In this document: positions 23,473-34,379 of the stretch, in pieces
Numbering within the stretch: the first letter of the stretch is position 1
Layout of the letters: each line of letters begins with the position of its first letter
DNA from: Aldrovandia affinis
Lineage: Eukaryota > Chordata > Actinopteri > Notacanthiformes > Halosauridae
DNA length: 64,000 nt
Reading direction: 5' to 3'
Assembly (NCBI GenBank): GCA_029706075.1
Contig: JAINUG010000031.1
Coordinates: 1,550,001-1,614,000, forward strand
Made by a program: the position numbers and the translations under genes
Notes under the pieces: generated by a model
Databases searched by the model: none
What the model was told of the DNA's origin: nothing
Seen by the model: only the letters and a program-made list of their open reading frames with translations

Positions 23473-25112
23473 GTTTATTTTTTAATTTTTGGGTGGGTAA
23501 TTGTACATTTGTACATATATGTAACATGCTGAAGTGAAATTTAATTTCACGTTTTCTGGGAGGTTAAAAAGCATCTGAGAATGATGAAACCCAGGGTAAG
23601 TGTTTAGTTGAATGTGCCAAGCACACTGCAAGTCTTTGTACGTTCAAGAAAACCCTTAACTGCATTTAATTTTCTCATAGAACCACACTAGGTGCCTCTC
23701 CATGCCAGTATGTGGGCCTTTGATGAAGGCATGCTGTGTTTTTGTGTGATTGAAACTTATCACCGAGAATTTCTTGAAAGGGTGATGGTAGCTGTCAAAG
23801 AAAATCCTCCAAATTCAATATTGCCTTGTTTCGCATCAAATTATAGCATATGCAACGAATGAGTCCCAGCATATTTTCCTCTGCTTATTTGTGTGCTCAG
23901 AGGTATCCTAGTTCTGGGTGTGCCTCCCACACTTCACAGTAGTTGGGTTCCTTCTAATAATGAATAACTTGAATGGCCCATGTAGGTAGAACAGCTGAAT
24001 TCCTCTTCCTTCCCTATTTTCCATTTCAAATCAATTTAAACTGCCTTGGAGAACACTGTTAGAGGGTTGATGTGAATTCACAATGTTATTCTCAATAGTC
24101 CCAACAGAACTTCTTTTCTTTTTCTTTGGTTCAATTACTTAGAATGCAGTCTTTACTCAACAGTCGAACAGTGCATAAGATAGCACATCGATGGATGCAA
24201 TCAGTGGATGCTACTGAACTAAATCTCCTTCGGATTGCACAGTCCGGTGGTGACATTATCATTGTGGAAAGGTCCGGAACGTGCTCTGTGCTTGCGCAGC
24301 TGCTGCAGCGCTGTGCCACTGGTACTCATTAATTTGTGAGTGGCACTCAGTCAGTCACTCTCCAACTATTGTGTGCGTGCGCTGCCTGGATGCTTAGTTG
24401 AGACGTTTACTCAGGCCGCTCCATCGCTGTGGAACCTGGGCGCGTCTGAGTGAGTTGGGCTCATCTCCAGCACCATTATTCCTCATCATTAATCTCAGGA
24501 AAGACAGCAAGATTTCCATGCCCCGTGGATGGTGAGGCTCTCTGCATTCTGCAGATATTCTAGGCCGGTGCGACGGAAAGGAGGGTGACTCTCACTCAAA
24601 ATCCATGTCCCATTTTACACTGGCAGTGACGGTTACATGCGCATAGCTGCAGCCCACACAGTTGCACTATCCACGTGGGCCAAGATAATTCCATTCAATA
24701 GTCCTTTAATGATGGAAAATTGTGATTTTAGCACCTTGGGGTGATAAACAGATATTACTGTATTGTCCTTTTTGTTTAGTTTTGTTCTCTTCTGAACACC
24801 TATCTGTCTCTTTCTCATTTTCAAGCAGCTTCCCCTCCCCCACTGTTAAGCCAAGCTACTGAGACAGTTCCAGAATTCACCAGTGCAGTACAGTGCAACA
24901 GCCATCAGATATGATTAATGTTTCTAAAAGTTTCAGCAGACTTAAGATGGATTTTTTTGTTTGTGGGGGGGGGTGGATTTGTTGGATGTTGGTTGTTGTT
25001 AAATCAGATGCAACCATCTTACCATCTTGAACTACATCTTGTCCTGCTTATTTGCAAAGAGCTGATTGGTTCATCTGTGGCTTTGTCTGGAAATATGTAT
25101 TTACTGTATATA
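23471..25112. other. Intergenic DNA, no feature seen
   Basis: I recognise no coding exon or repeat in this stretch. Confidence 0.4.
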
Positions 25113-25621
25113 CAGGTAATTGCCAAAATAAAGGAAACACTTAAATTAAGGGTTCTGGTGGCTTTGTTATGCTGTGGGGTGTACTTTCCTGCTATCGTTT
25201 AGGTCCACTCAACCCCTTAGAGCCATTCTGAGTGATCACCTTCACCTTATGGTGAAGCATTTCTATCCTGACGGGAGTCGTCACTTCCAAGATGACAATG
25301 CTCCCAGCCACAGGGCACTTCATGGTTTGATGGGCATGAAAATGATGTAAACCATATGCCATGGCTGTCTGTCATCAGAACTCAACCCAATTGAACACTT
25401 GTAGATTCTAGAGCAGCACCTAAGACAGTGTTTTCCCCCACTATCAACACCAAAGTATAGATTTTCTTGTGGAAGAATGGTGTTGCATTCCTCCAATAGA
25501 ATTCTAGACACTTGTAGAATCTATGCCAAGGTGCATTGAAGCTGTTCTGGCAGCTCACGGTGGCACAACACCCTATTAAGTCACTTAATGTTGGTGTTTC
25601 CTTTATTTTGGCAAATACCTG
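25113..25621 (+). mobile_element. Short Tc1/mariner-family element, internally deleted
   Basis: The left terminal repeat begins CAGGTAATTGCCAAAATAAA after TA. The right one, reverse-complemented, begins CAGGTATTTGCCAAAATAAA. Only about 509 bp lie between the ends. The interior keeps transposase residues on the plus strand, FQDDNAPSHRAL near 25290 (second catalytic aspartate) and ELNPIEHL near 25385 (catalytic glutamate), but the gap between them has a stop. The right flank reads AA in place of TA, probably mutated. It is a non-autonomous relic. Confidence 0.87.
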
Positions 25622-25692
25622 AATGTACAGCATAATAGTGAGTGATTTGGAATGGGATTTTTTGTGAATAGACAAGGGAAAATTGTTTTACA

Positions 25693-26040
25693 TTCATTCA
25701 TTATCTAACCCACTTGGCTCCTGGTCAGGGTCACGGGGGGGCTGGAGCCTATCCCAGCATGCATTGGGCAAGAGGCAGGAATACATCCTGGACAGGTTTC
25801 CAATCCATCGAAGGACACATATACCATTCACTCACACACACTCATACCTACAGGCAATTTAGACTCTCTAATGAATGTGCATGTCTTTGGACTGTGGGAG
25901 TAAACCGGAGTATCCGGAGGAAACCCACGCGGACACGGGGAGAACATGCAAACTCCACACAGAAAGGCCCCGGCCGGGATTCAAACCCGGGACCTTCTTG
26001 CTGTTTGGCGACAGTGCTATCCACTGCACCACCGTGCCGC
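25693..26040 (-). mobile_element. tRNA-derived SINE with perfect 13-bp target duplication
   Basis: On the minus strand the head reads GGCACGGTGGTGCAGTGGAT, containing an A box. The B-box region is GGTTTGAATCCC. The body has TGTGTGGAGTTTGCATGTTC and GGGTTTCCTCCGGATACTCC, a sequence very widespread in fish genomes. The tail ends in an ATGAATGA-type repeat. The 13 bases AAATTGTTTTACA occur intact on both sides (25680-25692 and 26041-26053). The exact duplication and full length (348 bp) suggest a relatively young insertion. Confidence 0.92.
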
Positions 26041-26484
26041 AAATTGTTTTACAAAAATGCTTAAATCGCACTTTACAAACCGGCAAGGGACCTACCCCAG
26101 GGTGAAAGGTATACCACTAGGGGAAATATGCTAACAGTTCTCATAAACGTGGAGTTCATGATGTCAACAAGCTTTTGATAAATTACGGCATTTCATGCTG
26201 GGTTGTACGGTTTACAATCGTCATTAAAGTGCTGCTTACACCTTTTGACACACATCTCGTCTTCAAAGCAGTCCTGCCCTTTGGTGTTGAGTGAAGGCAA
26301 AGCATGGATCTGCGTTTGTTCTGCGAGATGTCCGGAGGATGTATGACCTGTGTTTGTGTTAGTTCCCGCTGAGGAACCCCGCCATGTTCCACAAAGTTTA
26401 TTCTAATGATGCCCTGCAGTCATATCATGTACACTCCCCAACATGAGCCTGGCAGACCCTAAACATGCTCTCTCTGGCCTTCAC

Positions 26485-26507
26485 ACAGACACACACACAC
26501 ACACACA
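26485..26507. repeat. (CA)n microsatellite
   Basis: A short CA run follows CTTCACACAGA. Confidence 0.9.
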
Positions 26508-26644
26508 TTGCACAAGCTCTACACCCATTCCTCGCACAACCCAGGGAGCATCCGCTCTTTTAGATCGGACTATGCCGAGCACAGGCTGGGCTCTGACACT
26601 GAACAAACTGTGCCCACGCGCTCTGACCTCACTCAAAATTGAAT

Positions 26645-26820
26645 GGAATTGAACATTGTACAGTATTTATATTGCGCTTTTTTTCCCAAGGAACCCAAAG
26701 CACTTTACAATGATCGGGGCAACTCACCTCATCCACCACAAATGTGTAGCACCCACCTGGGTGAACCATAGTGCGCCAGTGCAAACTCACTGCAGATCAG
26801 ATACACAGTGGAGAAAAAAT
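26645..26820 (-). mobile_element. 3' tail fragment of a LINE or SINE
   Basis: On the minus strand the end reads CATTGTAAAGTGCTTTGGG and then GCGCAATATAAATACTG, the usual terminal hairpin phrase of several fish non-LTR elements. The preceding TGGTGGATGAGGTGAGTTGC fits the same repeat. No coding part remains. Confidence 0.6.
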
Positions 26821-27110
26821 TGTCTTGGCACTTTAAGAACAGGTTGTCCCCAACACTCAAAAGGAAGCCTCTACGTACACTGAACACAGTCTAACCCCCC
26901 GATTTACACAAGCTCTTAGGACAGATTGTCCCTGAGCATAATCCCTTGCAACACTCTCCATTATCTATTTCCACACGGCCACGGCATGCTCTCTCTCAAC
27001 ATACAGTCCCTATACATTTTGATCAGTCCTCACACTAAACACATACTGTCCCCACACAATCTAAACAGTGTTTCTATGCATTCTGCACAGTGTCTCCACA
27101 AGCTCTACAC

Positions 27111-27306
27111 CAGAGGTGTCCAATCGTATCCGAGAAGGGCCGGTGTGGGTGCAAGCTTTTGTTCTAGCCCCGCACTAACACATTTTTTTACATTTGATTA
27201 AGGTCTTGATTGAACACCACGATTAGTCGAATCAGGTTTTGTAGTGGTGGGCAACAAAAGCTTGCACCCACACTGGCCCCTCTCGGATAAAGTTGGACAC
27301 ACCCTT
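27111..27306. mobile_element. hAT-type MITE with about 50-bp inverted repeats
   Basis: The left arm runs from CAGAGGTGTCCAATCGTATC to GGTGCAAGCTTTTGTT. The right arm, reverse-complemented, starts near GTGTGTCCAACTTTATCCGA and continues into the same GGTGCAAGCTTTTGTT. The centre has no coding potential. The flanks are CTCTACAC (27103-27110) and CTCTAAAC (27307-27314), an 8-bp duplication with one mismatch, as expected for hAT. Confidence 0.88.
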
Positions 27307-27629
27307 CTCTAAACGGTGCATTTCCACGCACCCTGAACGGTCTCCCCACGTGCTCTGAGTTGCGCTTTTTCCACGTGCTCTAAACCGATCGGCGACATGC
27401 TCAGCTCCCTTAACTCCTTGACAAATGCAGTCGCTGCACGCTAAGAACGCCGGCTGTGCGCATGCTCTGAACACAGTGTCCTCAGTTGCTCTGAATGACC
27501 CCACCCTTAAAACAGGCTGTCCCTGCTCGCTCTGAACAGGCTGTCCCTGCATGCATTGGGGGCGCAAGCTCTCTCCTCTCTCTCCCTTTCTCTCGCCTCT
27601 CTTCTGTAGCACTCACACAGCTACCACCC

Positions 27630-27630
27630 C

Positions 27631-27665
<35 letters not shown>

Positions 27666-27690
27666 TTTCTTTCTATCTCTGTCTCTCTCC
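27630..27690. repeat. (CT)n polypyrimidine tract
   Basis: CT-rich sequence of about 60 bases with few interruptions. Confidence 0.9.
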
Positions 27691-30099
27691 CCGCCCCCCC
27701 CTCCTTCTCTTTCCCCGGCCCCCCCTGAAGTGGCATGTACGTAAAGCAGATCTCGCTGCAAGCTCAACATTGCGGCTGTCAGTACGTCAGTCTGGCCAGC
27801 TCTGCCTCGGAGCCGTAGGTCACTCCTGAAGGGCACGGTGTCCCGAGGGACGGGGCACCGGTACAAAGGGAGAGGGGGGCAGGATGCTGGATTCCGTATC
27901 ACGACGCTCCGCACGCTTCGTGCGCGGCACTTCATTAGAATATGCAGAGCTGCCAGCTCAGCCTCACGCTTGCTCTTTGTCTCTGCGGGGTTTTAGAGTC
28001 TGCCTCCCTCACTTGGAAGGGTGCTAACCCAGTGCTACTTCAGTAAGCCGGAGTGAGAAGACACCCACCTCGTGAAACGCCAGCAAGTGTGTGGGGGGCA
28101 TGTGGGTTTGACTGAACACTTGAAGTTTGCGGAATAAAACATTGCTGTTGATGCGAATGCGGCGAGGTGGTAGTATTCTGAAACAGTGTCCCGAAGTGTT
28201 TGCACTGTGTCAGCCTCTGGAAACTATGTCAAGTTAGATAAGGGATGTAAATGGGTAATAAAGCAATCTGCTTGCCGTGGCTGCTTTGTAGGGGAAGAGC
28301 CGCACGGGCCAATCAATTCTTACATAAACGATGATAAGGTTACCGAATCCATTACCCTGACTCGGAGGACACTGGCTTTTGAACCTTCAGAGGGCGTTTA
28401 GCACAGTTGACCTTTAGAAGGCATGCGATGATGCCTGTTGATGATTAAATGCCTGTGCTGTGGATTTCTGTACAAGAGTCAAAGCTATCATTGTGCCTGA
28501 CTTGACAATCTTTGATTGTGGAAAAAAGTTCAAGTGATGTCAGACGGAAGTGCTCGAGAGATTTTATTTAATTGAAGACCTTCTCTGAAGACCTTTTTTT
28601 AAGCCACTGGTATCCACTGGAGTTGAACTATTTATGTACTCATCTTTGATTGTGTCTCTTATTAGTTGCTACATGGTATATTTCTCTGCATGTAGGCTAT
28701 TTTCCCAGAAACGCCAAGACCCTTTGCAATGCTTTGTTAATTGATTTGTTTGTTTGTTTCATTCAAAAAATGTATTCATTTATTAACAATGAAACTCTTG
28801 GCATTTATTGAATTCATGAATTCAGTAGCACAGTAGCTCGTGCTTATTTAGTTTTAGCAGTTAAAATCAAGCAGCACATTACTATATACTGCACATAGAT
28901 AATATTTGACTGTTTTGACTATTTGTGCTTCTCCATGACTGGGAAAGAGTACATTTGCCGGCTATAATGTGTGATCTCCATCTGCACTAGGGTTCCTTCT
29001 GTCTACATCTTCACTCCTAGTTTAAAAAAATGCTTTGAGGGTATTATTTAAAATACAATGCAAGATAATTTATGTCTGATAAGAAAACTTGAAAATAAAC
29101 CTTGACGATTGTTTGAAACAAGGACTTAAACTTCAGTGTAAGGTAGGTATACTATACTAGGTAGGTATACTAAATACTATAGCTCAGTGGAACCTTCTGC
29201 TGAACAGGAGAGCCCAAAGAACAGGCCGAGACGCAGCTTTTGCAGGTAGCGCTGTTCTGCTGTGGCCGTCGATGATGATCTGGGCCGTTAAAGGTGTGAG
29301 ATGGAGATGCACTGCAGAGATATGCATACTGATGAGGCTTAGTGGAGCTCCGCTCTCACTAGAACTGCTTGTGCTGCAGTGGTCTGAGCCGTCGTTCCTG
29401 TCACTGAACAGCGGTTCTGATTCACTTTAGGTCCTGAACCAGCGTTAGTTGACAGTGTATGGATTTTGCACTGGGCCTAAATTAGCACACACTACACTGA
29501 CATATCCCTTCCCTGTTTGTGAAGCCTCAAGTTAAAGTAATCTGTTTTTTACAAATAGTCAATGAGACGCCCACCAATAAACTTCTCTTCTCTTGTGGTG
29601 CAGACTGCAGACTCCAGGCAGACTCCAGAGTTTGAACCAGGAAAAAACTATTTTACACACACAAACTGTATTAAGCCAGTGAAGCAAGCCTTGTACTCCG
29701 GACGTAATGGCTGCCAGGACCTGATTAGACAATGAAATAAGAAGGGAATTGGAAGAGAATGGGAAATTACAGGACGTTTCTGCCAAGATAATACATTTGT
29801 AACTGCGAAGACCTGTACAAACAGGCATCCCTGAACCAAGCAGAGATGTGAAGTACCCTTTATCGGGGGTAGGGTGGTGCCATTCCAACTTGTACCGTTG
29901 GACTGGGAATTATATATATACAAACTGAACCCTCAACAGTTCTGTAGTTATGCATTTGCTTCATCAAGTCATTTGTTTGTATTGCCAAACATTTGGATGG
30001 GTGTTTACACAAAGGTGTTGGATCTGATTGGGAAAAGCAATGTGTTCTACAACGTAACATAAGATAAGTCTTAAATTCATTTTAAAAATCAACCTTTCT
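27691..30099. other. Intergenic DNA, no gene seen
   Basis: I recognise no exon or transposon. A short direct repeat, GGTAGGTATACTA, occurs twice near 29143-29172. Confidence 0.4.
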
Positions 30100-30430
30100 G
30101 GTCTAACGCACCACACTTCGGCTGGTCTGGTGTGGTGTGCACTGCCTGTTAGGGGCGCAATACCAGACCGGCCCTGGTTGTCAGCCCCGATCGGAGGCGG
30201 CGTTTGGCTGTCCGCCTCCGGGGGAGGGGGTAGGGCGAGCCGGCACGAGCCTGTTGAGGAGCAGGAAAAGGCGTCCGTGGTAGAGTTCCGTCTTGGAAAA
30301 GGCGGATCTATCGGCCCGGAAAGAGTGTCTTGACCCGGAGGACGGGCAGCGGACCCGTGGGGGAGGGTGAATTGAGATAAATAGAGGGTATAATTGGCAA
30401 CCAAATTGGGAGAAAAACAGGAAAAATTTG
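30100..30430 (+). mobile_element. GC-rich SINE-like repeat with CCAAATTGGGAGAAAA tail
   Basis: A GC-rich body containing GTTTGGCTGTCCGCCTCCGG and GGAGGACGGGCAGCGGACCC leads into an AT-rich tail with ATTGGCAACCAAATTGGGAG followed by A-rich sequence. The minus-strand copy at 54051-54396 has a matching tail (AAAATTGGGAGAAAA) and a related TTGGCTGTCCGTCCAAGGG body, so the two belong to one family. The 5' limit is approximate and no clear target duplication was found. Confidence 0.7.
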
Positions 30431-30439
30431 AAATAAATG

Positions 30440-33220
30440 TTAAAAATAAAAATAAAAACCTGCTGATGAGTGTTTTATTCTTCTCCTGCAGACTCAGGAG
30501 ACCCGTTAGGATCGCGCAGCTCAATGTAACATGTCAATCTTGAATACCGCAATGCTAATTTATCCTGATGAACAAACTGTCCACTGAGTGTCTTGTGCAG
30601 ACAAAAAACAGAACACATAGTCTATGATACCAGATGGATTGGGATAAGGTTTCTTCCAGATACATTCAAAAGCATTCTACAATAGGGCACTTCTCATGTA
30701 CAGGCTATGGTGGAGACTTTAGTGCAGATTTCTTTTTGTTTTTGACCTTGTATCAGTTTCAAACACAAAGTGTACTGAGTTTCAGGTTCAGCATGGTGCT
30801 GTGCCATGTCTATGAAACAGTTCCCACGTTCCATTGCGACATCATTCCAAGAGAGCCTTTATGTTAAAACTGTTGGGACATTGTCCCTAAGTGCAGAAAA
30901 TGTGGTGATATAACAGTCCAGCCTTTGACTGTGTGTATACATTTTAATTATGAAACAAAGAAATGGGTGCACATTTGCTCAGTTTCATTCACTGTCTGTG
31001 ACACACTAATGTCTGTAAAGTCTTAATATTTCATACAGACCAAACCAGGGCTTCAATTGAGCGGTCATTTTACTCTGATTAAGTCATGGTAGTTAATCCT
31101 GTATGTGGTGATGAGGTCAGAAAAGTACTTGGCCCAGGGCCTGTTTTAAATGGATGTGTGGTTCACTGGAACATGAAAAGTCCATGAGGGATTTCCCTGC
31201 CACGGTTGCATGGATCATTGTGACATCATCACATGACCTGCCCTGGGCGCATATTTACTGTGAAAAGCTCTAGGGGCTAGGCCACATCTCCGTCCAGCTC
31301 CCTTGGCCATTTACTCACTATGAAAACCTGTTAAGGCCCTTTGGCTCAAACTCTGGAGCCAAATCAATTTTTTGATTGCTGGAAAAAAAGACGGGAGCAA
31401 AAGATCTTGTCCAGCTGTACAATCAAATTGCAAAGGAGCCCGTTAACTACATTAAGCCAATTGAAGCCTGTTAACCCAGGCCACAGAGCCCGTGGAGCCT
31501 GTCTTCAAAAGCTTATATGGGAACGGCTTGAAGAGCTTGTCTTGCACATTTATTTCCTCATAAAAAAGCCTGTTCTTCTTTCCACGCAGCCTGGTCTCCA
31601 ACACATTTGACACAAACTCACCAATTGTTCCTAAAGAATGGATCCGTGTCATCCTATTTTACTGATTGTACAGAACTGTTATTTTCAAATGTACCCCTCC
31701 CCCCCCCCCGTCTCCCAATTTTCCATAAGTCCCTGTCCCCGTAACCCATAACAGCAGTGGTCAGGTGCCCCCATGGGTAAAACTGCAAGATCCAATGGTC
31801 TCATTATAGATTTGCCTCGTTAGCCAGGCTTATATTTGCTTAGGTCCCAGTGGATGTCATTATGGGGTACTTTTCTTGGCCAAGGGTACATCTGACACAT
31901 TTTAATTATTCTTATCACTATGATTATTATACCTCTTCTGCCACCACTTGTTGAAACAGTCACGTGGTACAATGCAGCACAGTCTTTGCCCATCTGAAAG
32001 GCAGCAAGCCCTGTCCCTGGCACATCTATGCAGACAGAAGGGAATAATGATTTGCTTCTGCAATTGACAGCCCTGCATCTGCACTGATGATAGTCTAGTA
32101 GGATGTGGTAGGATGAATGTGAAGTGGGTTTCGAGGTTGGGTTTATGTGGATGGGAAGGGTTATAAGTACACGTATATAAATGGCTTCTCTGGGCCTGAG
32201 CTTTGATCTACCAGTGCCTGGGCACATCAATCCCTTCCGCCGAGACTGGCCGCCAAGACTGCAGACACCATGGCCCCTTGAACCCCGGGGAATACAAGCA
32301 CGACCATTAACCACACCGCTCTGAACTGAATGACTTACAACTTACAAGCTGTTCACATGTTGTGTGCCTGTGTGTCTGCGACGCTGCGTGTATGTGTATT
32401 TATGTCTTGAGCTTTTCCCACTAGTTGTAAAATGGTTTGATGTCTTTACTATTTTGTGGAGATTTTGTAGCGCCCCAGCCTATCAGAAGTCAAAGCAGTC
32501 CATATGTCAAATATACACAAGCTTGACAGAGATTTTCTCTGCAGTCTTGCTACTACTGTGCCCAGCACTCCTTCAGACACATACATTTTGGTATATTTAG
32601 GAGTTCATGTTAAATTCATGTTAGGACAATTCCCAGTGAGCAGTTCACAGAACAGAGGACTTGTATTACTCTGCACCACCTCAAGGCATGTGCAGCCAAT
32701 CTCCTGTGGAGGACAGACAGAGGATGGTGTGATTCTCTCTATTTTCTCAATTCAATTCAATTTCAATTGCTTATGTCTAATTTATGTCTGTTTTATGGAA
32801 GTGTGTGGCATTTTTCTTTTCGTTTCTTAATAGCTGATTATTTTCTGACTGCTCTCTTAAAATGTAAGGCTTTGGTCTTGAAGTTGTCCTTTAGTTGCCT
32901 TTAGGGGACTACATGGAAATGCTCCACGTTTCTCCTTAATTTGCTGATTCTCACAAATGGTACATTTTTCTTTGTTAACAACCAAATAATTTGTGAACAA
33001 TATATCAAATTGAAATATAAATTCACATTTCAGCTTTATTGATATGTATTGGTACAATACATTGTATTACCAAAGCATACAAATAATAACAATTAATACT
33101 AGAATATTATAAGAATAATAGTGGGGTGGGTATGGTATTAATGAACAATTAAAATAAAACAGTAATAATAACTACAATAATATGTATAAATAGTAACAAT
33201 ATAAACAGATCAGTGACAGT
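30440..33220. other. Intergenic DNA, no gene seen
   Basis: I recognise no exon or mobile element. A short C run lies near 31690-31710, and the last 200 bases are very AT-rich. Confidence 0.4.
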
Positions 33221-33224
33221 GTGA

Positions 33225-33960
33225 TGTCATGGTTTCCTGCTCACTGTCCCTCGGGCTATGGCATGCTGCCACATACTGTGCAGCCAGTGGAGTTGTAGGT
33301 CCCTCTCCCAGTAAGATTGGTCATTTTTCATTTAGAATTTTTTGGGGGAAGGATATTTCAGTCTTTTAAAAATATTTTTCTTTTAATTTGATAGTTTTTA
33401 GTTTTTCACAAGGTAGTAGGTGAAAGTGCATCTTTGTTTCCACCTCACCCATCTCGCAGTGACCACACAGCCTTTCCTTCCTTTGGCAGCCATCACTTTT
33501 TATATCAGCCTTTTTCAATGGCCAGGCTGTGGTCACTGAGCCTGTACTTGGTCAGGATTTGTCTCTGCTTTGTATGACGGTGAAGAGATACTCGGCCAAT
33601 GCATAATTATGTTTTAGGGTCCGATAGCAATCGAGTTTGCGTTGTGCTTTGGTTATATTGCCCCAATGTTCCAAATAGGAGGTTTTGATTTGCTTCATAA
33701 TTTGGTTTACTTTCATTTGTGGTGGGTTATTAGCATATTTGGTCTGAGGCTAGTTTAACTTAGCATGTATTATTTGGTTAGTAAGCTTAAAAAACAGTTG
33801 ACTCAAGGGACTTTTTTCAGGCTTTAGCTTTTGGGGTGTGAGTGCTTTAAATTGCAGTGTGTTTTTGGGACTTGGGACAAAATATGAGCCTTTTTTGGAC
33901 ATGTATTGTAAATGGGAACCGCCCTCATTTGAATCACTCATTTGTCATTTGTTCTGTGTC
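33225..33960 (-). mobile_element. Fossil 3' coding end of a non-LTR retrotransposon
   Basis: On the minus strand, one or another frame gives YLEHWGNITKAQRKLDCYR near 33640-33700, ILTKYRLSDHSLAIEKG near 33510-33560, and residues around CGHCEMGEVETKMHFHLL near 33435-33480. The last is a C-x2-C...H...C-like pattern. LLGEGPTTPLAAQYVAACH follows near 33250-33310. This order matches the C-terminal end of a LINE polyprotein common in fish. I cannot name the clade. There are several stops and shifts, so it is old. Confidence 0.72.
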
Positions 33961-34144
33961 AGGGAATCATTGACTATATTTTCCCTTTCCTTTGAGACTT
34001 TTGTGCCTCTTCTCTATTTTGTGACATAACCTTCGTGAGCAGCACTGTATTAGTCCAGTTTGATTTATTGATTCACTTAGGACCTGATCCTCTTCAATGC
34101 GAGCGCTTAGATTTGCAGGTGGGGTTTTTTTAGAGATGGAAGAG

Positions 34145-34321
34145 TGAGGCTTCCTGAACCCCCAAATGGGTGGAGCTATCAAACATGCATATTATCAATG
34201 GCTGAAGTTACCAATCCTACTGTTTTGCTGTGGAGGTCAAAGTTCAGCGATTGGTTCATACCAATCAGTGACTCTGACACACATGGTTGCTCCGCCTATA
34301 ATGGGATTTGTGAAGCCTCAG
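34145..34321. mobile_element. Possible MITE with imperfect inverted ends
   Basis: The left end GAGGCTTCCTGAACCCCCAA is opposed by a right end that reverse-complements to GAGGCTTCACAAATCCCATT. The next bases GGTGGAGC and GGCGGAGC also match. About 20 of 31 positions agree. No convincing target duplication is visible. Confidence 0.4.
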
Positions 34322-34379
34322 TCTCCAGCCACACTGGTGTTCTACCGACCAAAAAAATATAACTAGGTAATCCAAAAAT

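Larger units (their letters stand above)
26430..27560. repeat. Very degenerate satellite-like tract
   Basis: A loose phrase of about 22-28 bases, close to GCTCTGAACAGGCTGTCCC, recurs. Examples are AAGAACAGGTTGTCCCC near 26838, CACACTAAACACATACTGTC near 27031, GCTCTGAACACAGTGTCC near 27465 and GCTCTGAACAGGCTGTCCC near 27530. Identity is best at the right end and decays leftward. A LINE tail and a MITE interrupt the tract. I am not certain it is one array. Confidence 0.5.
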
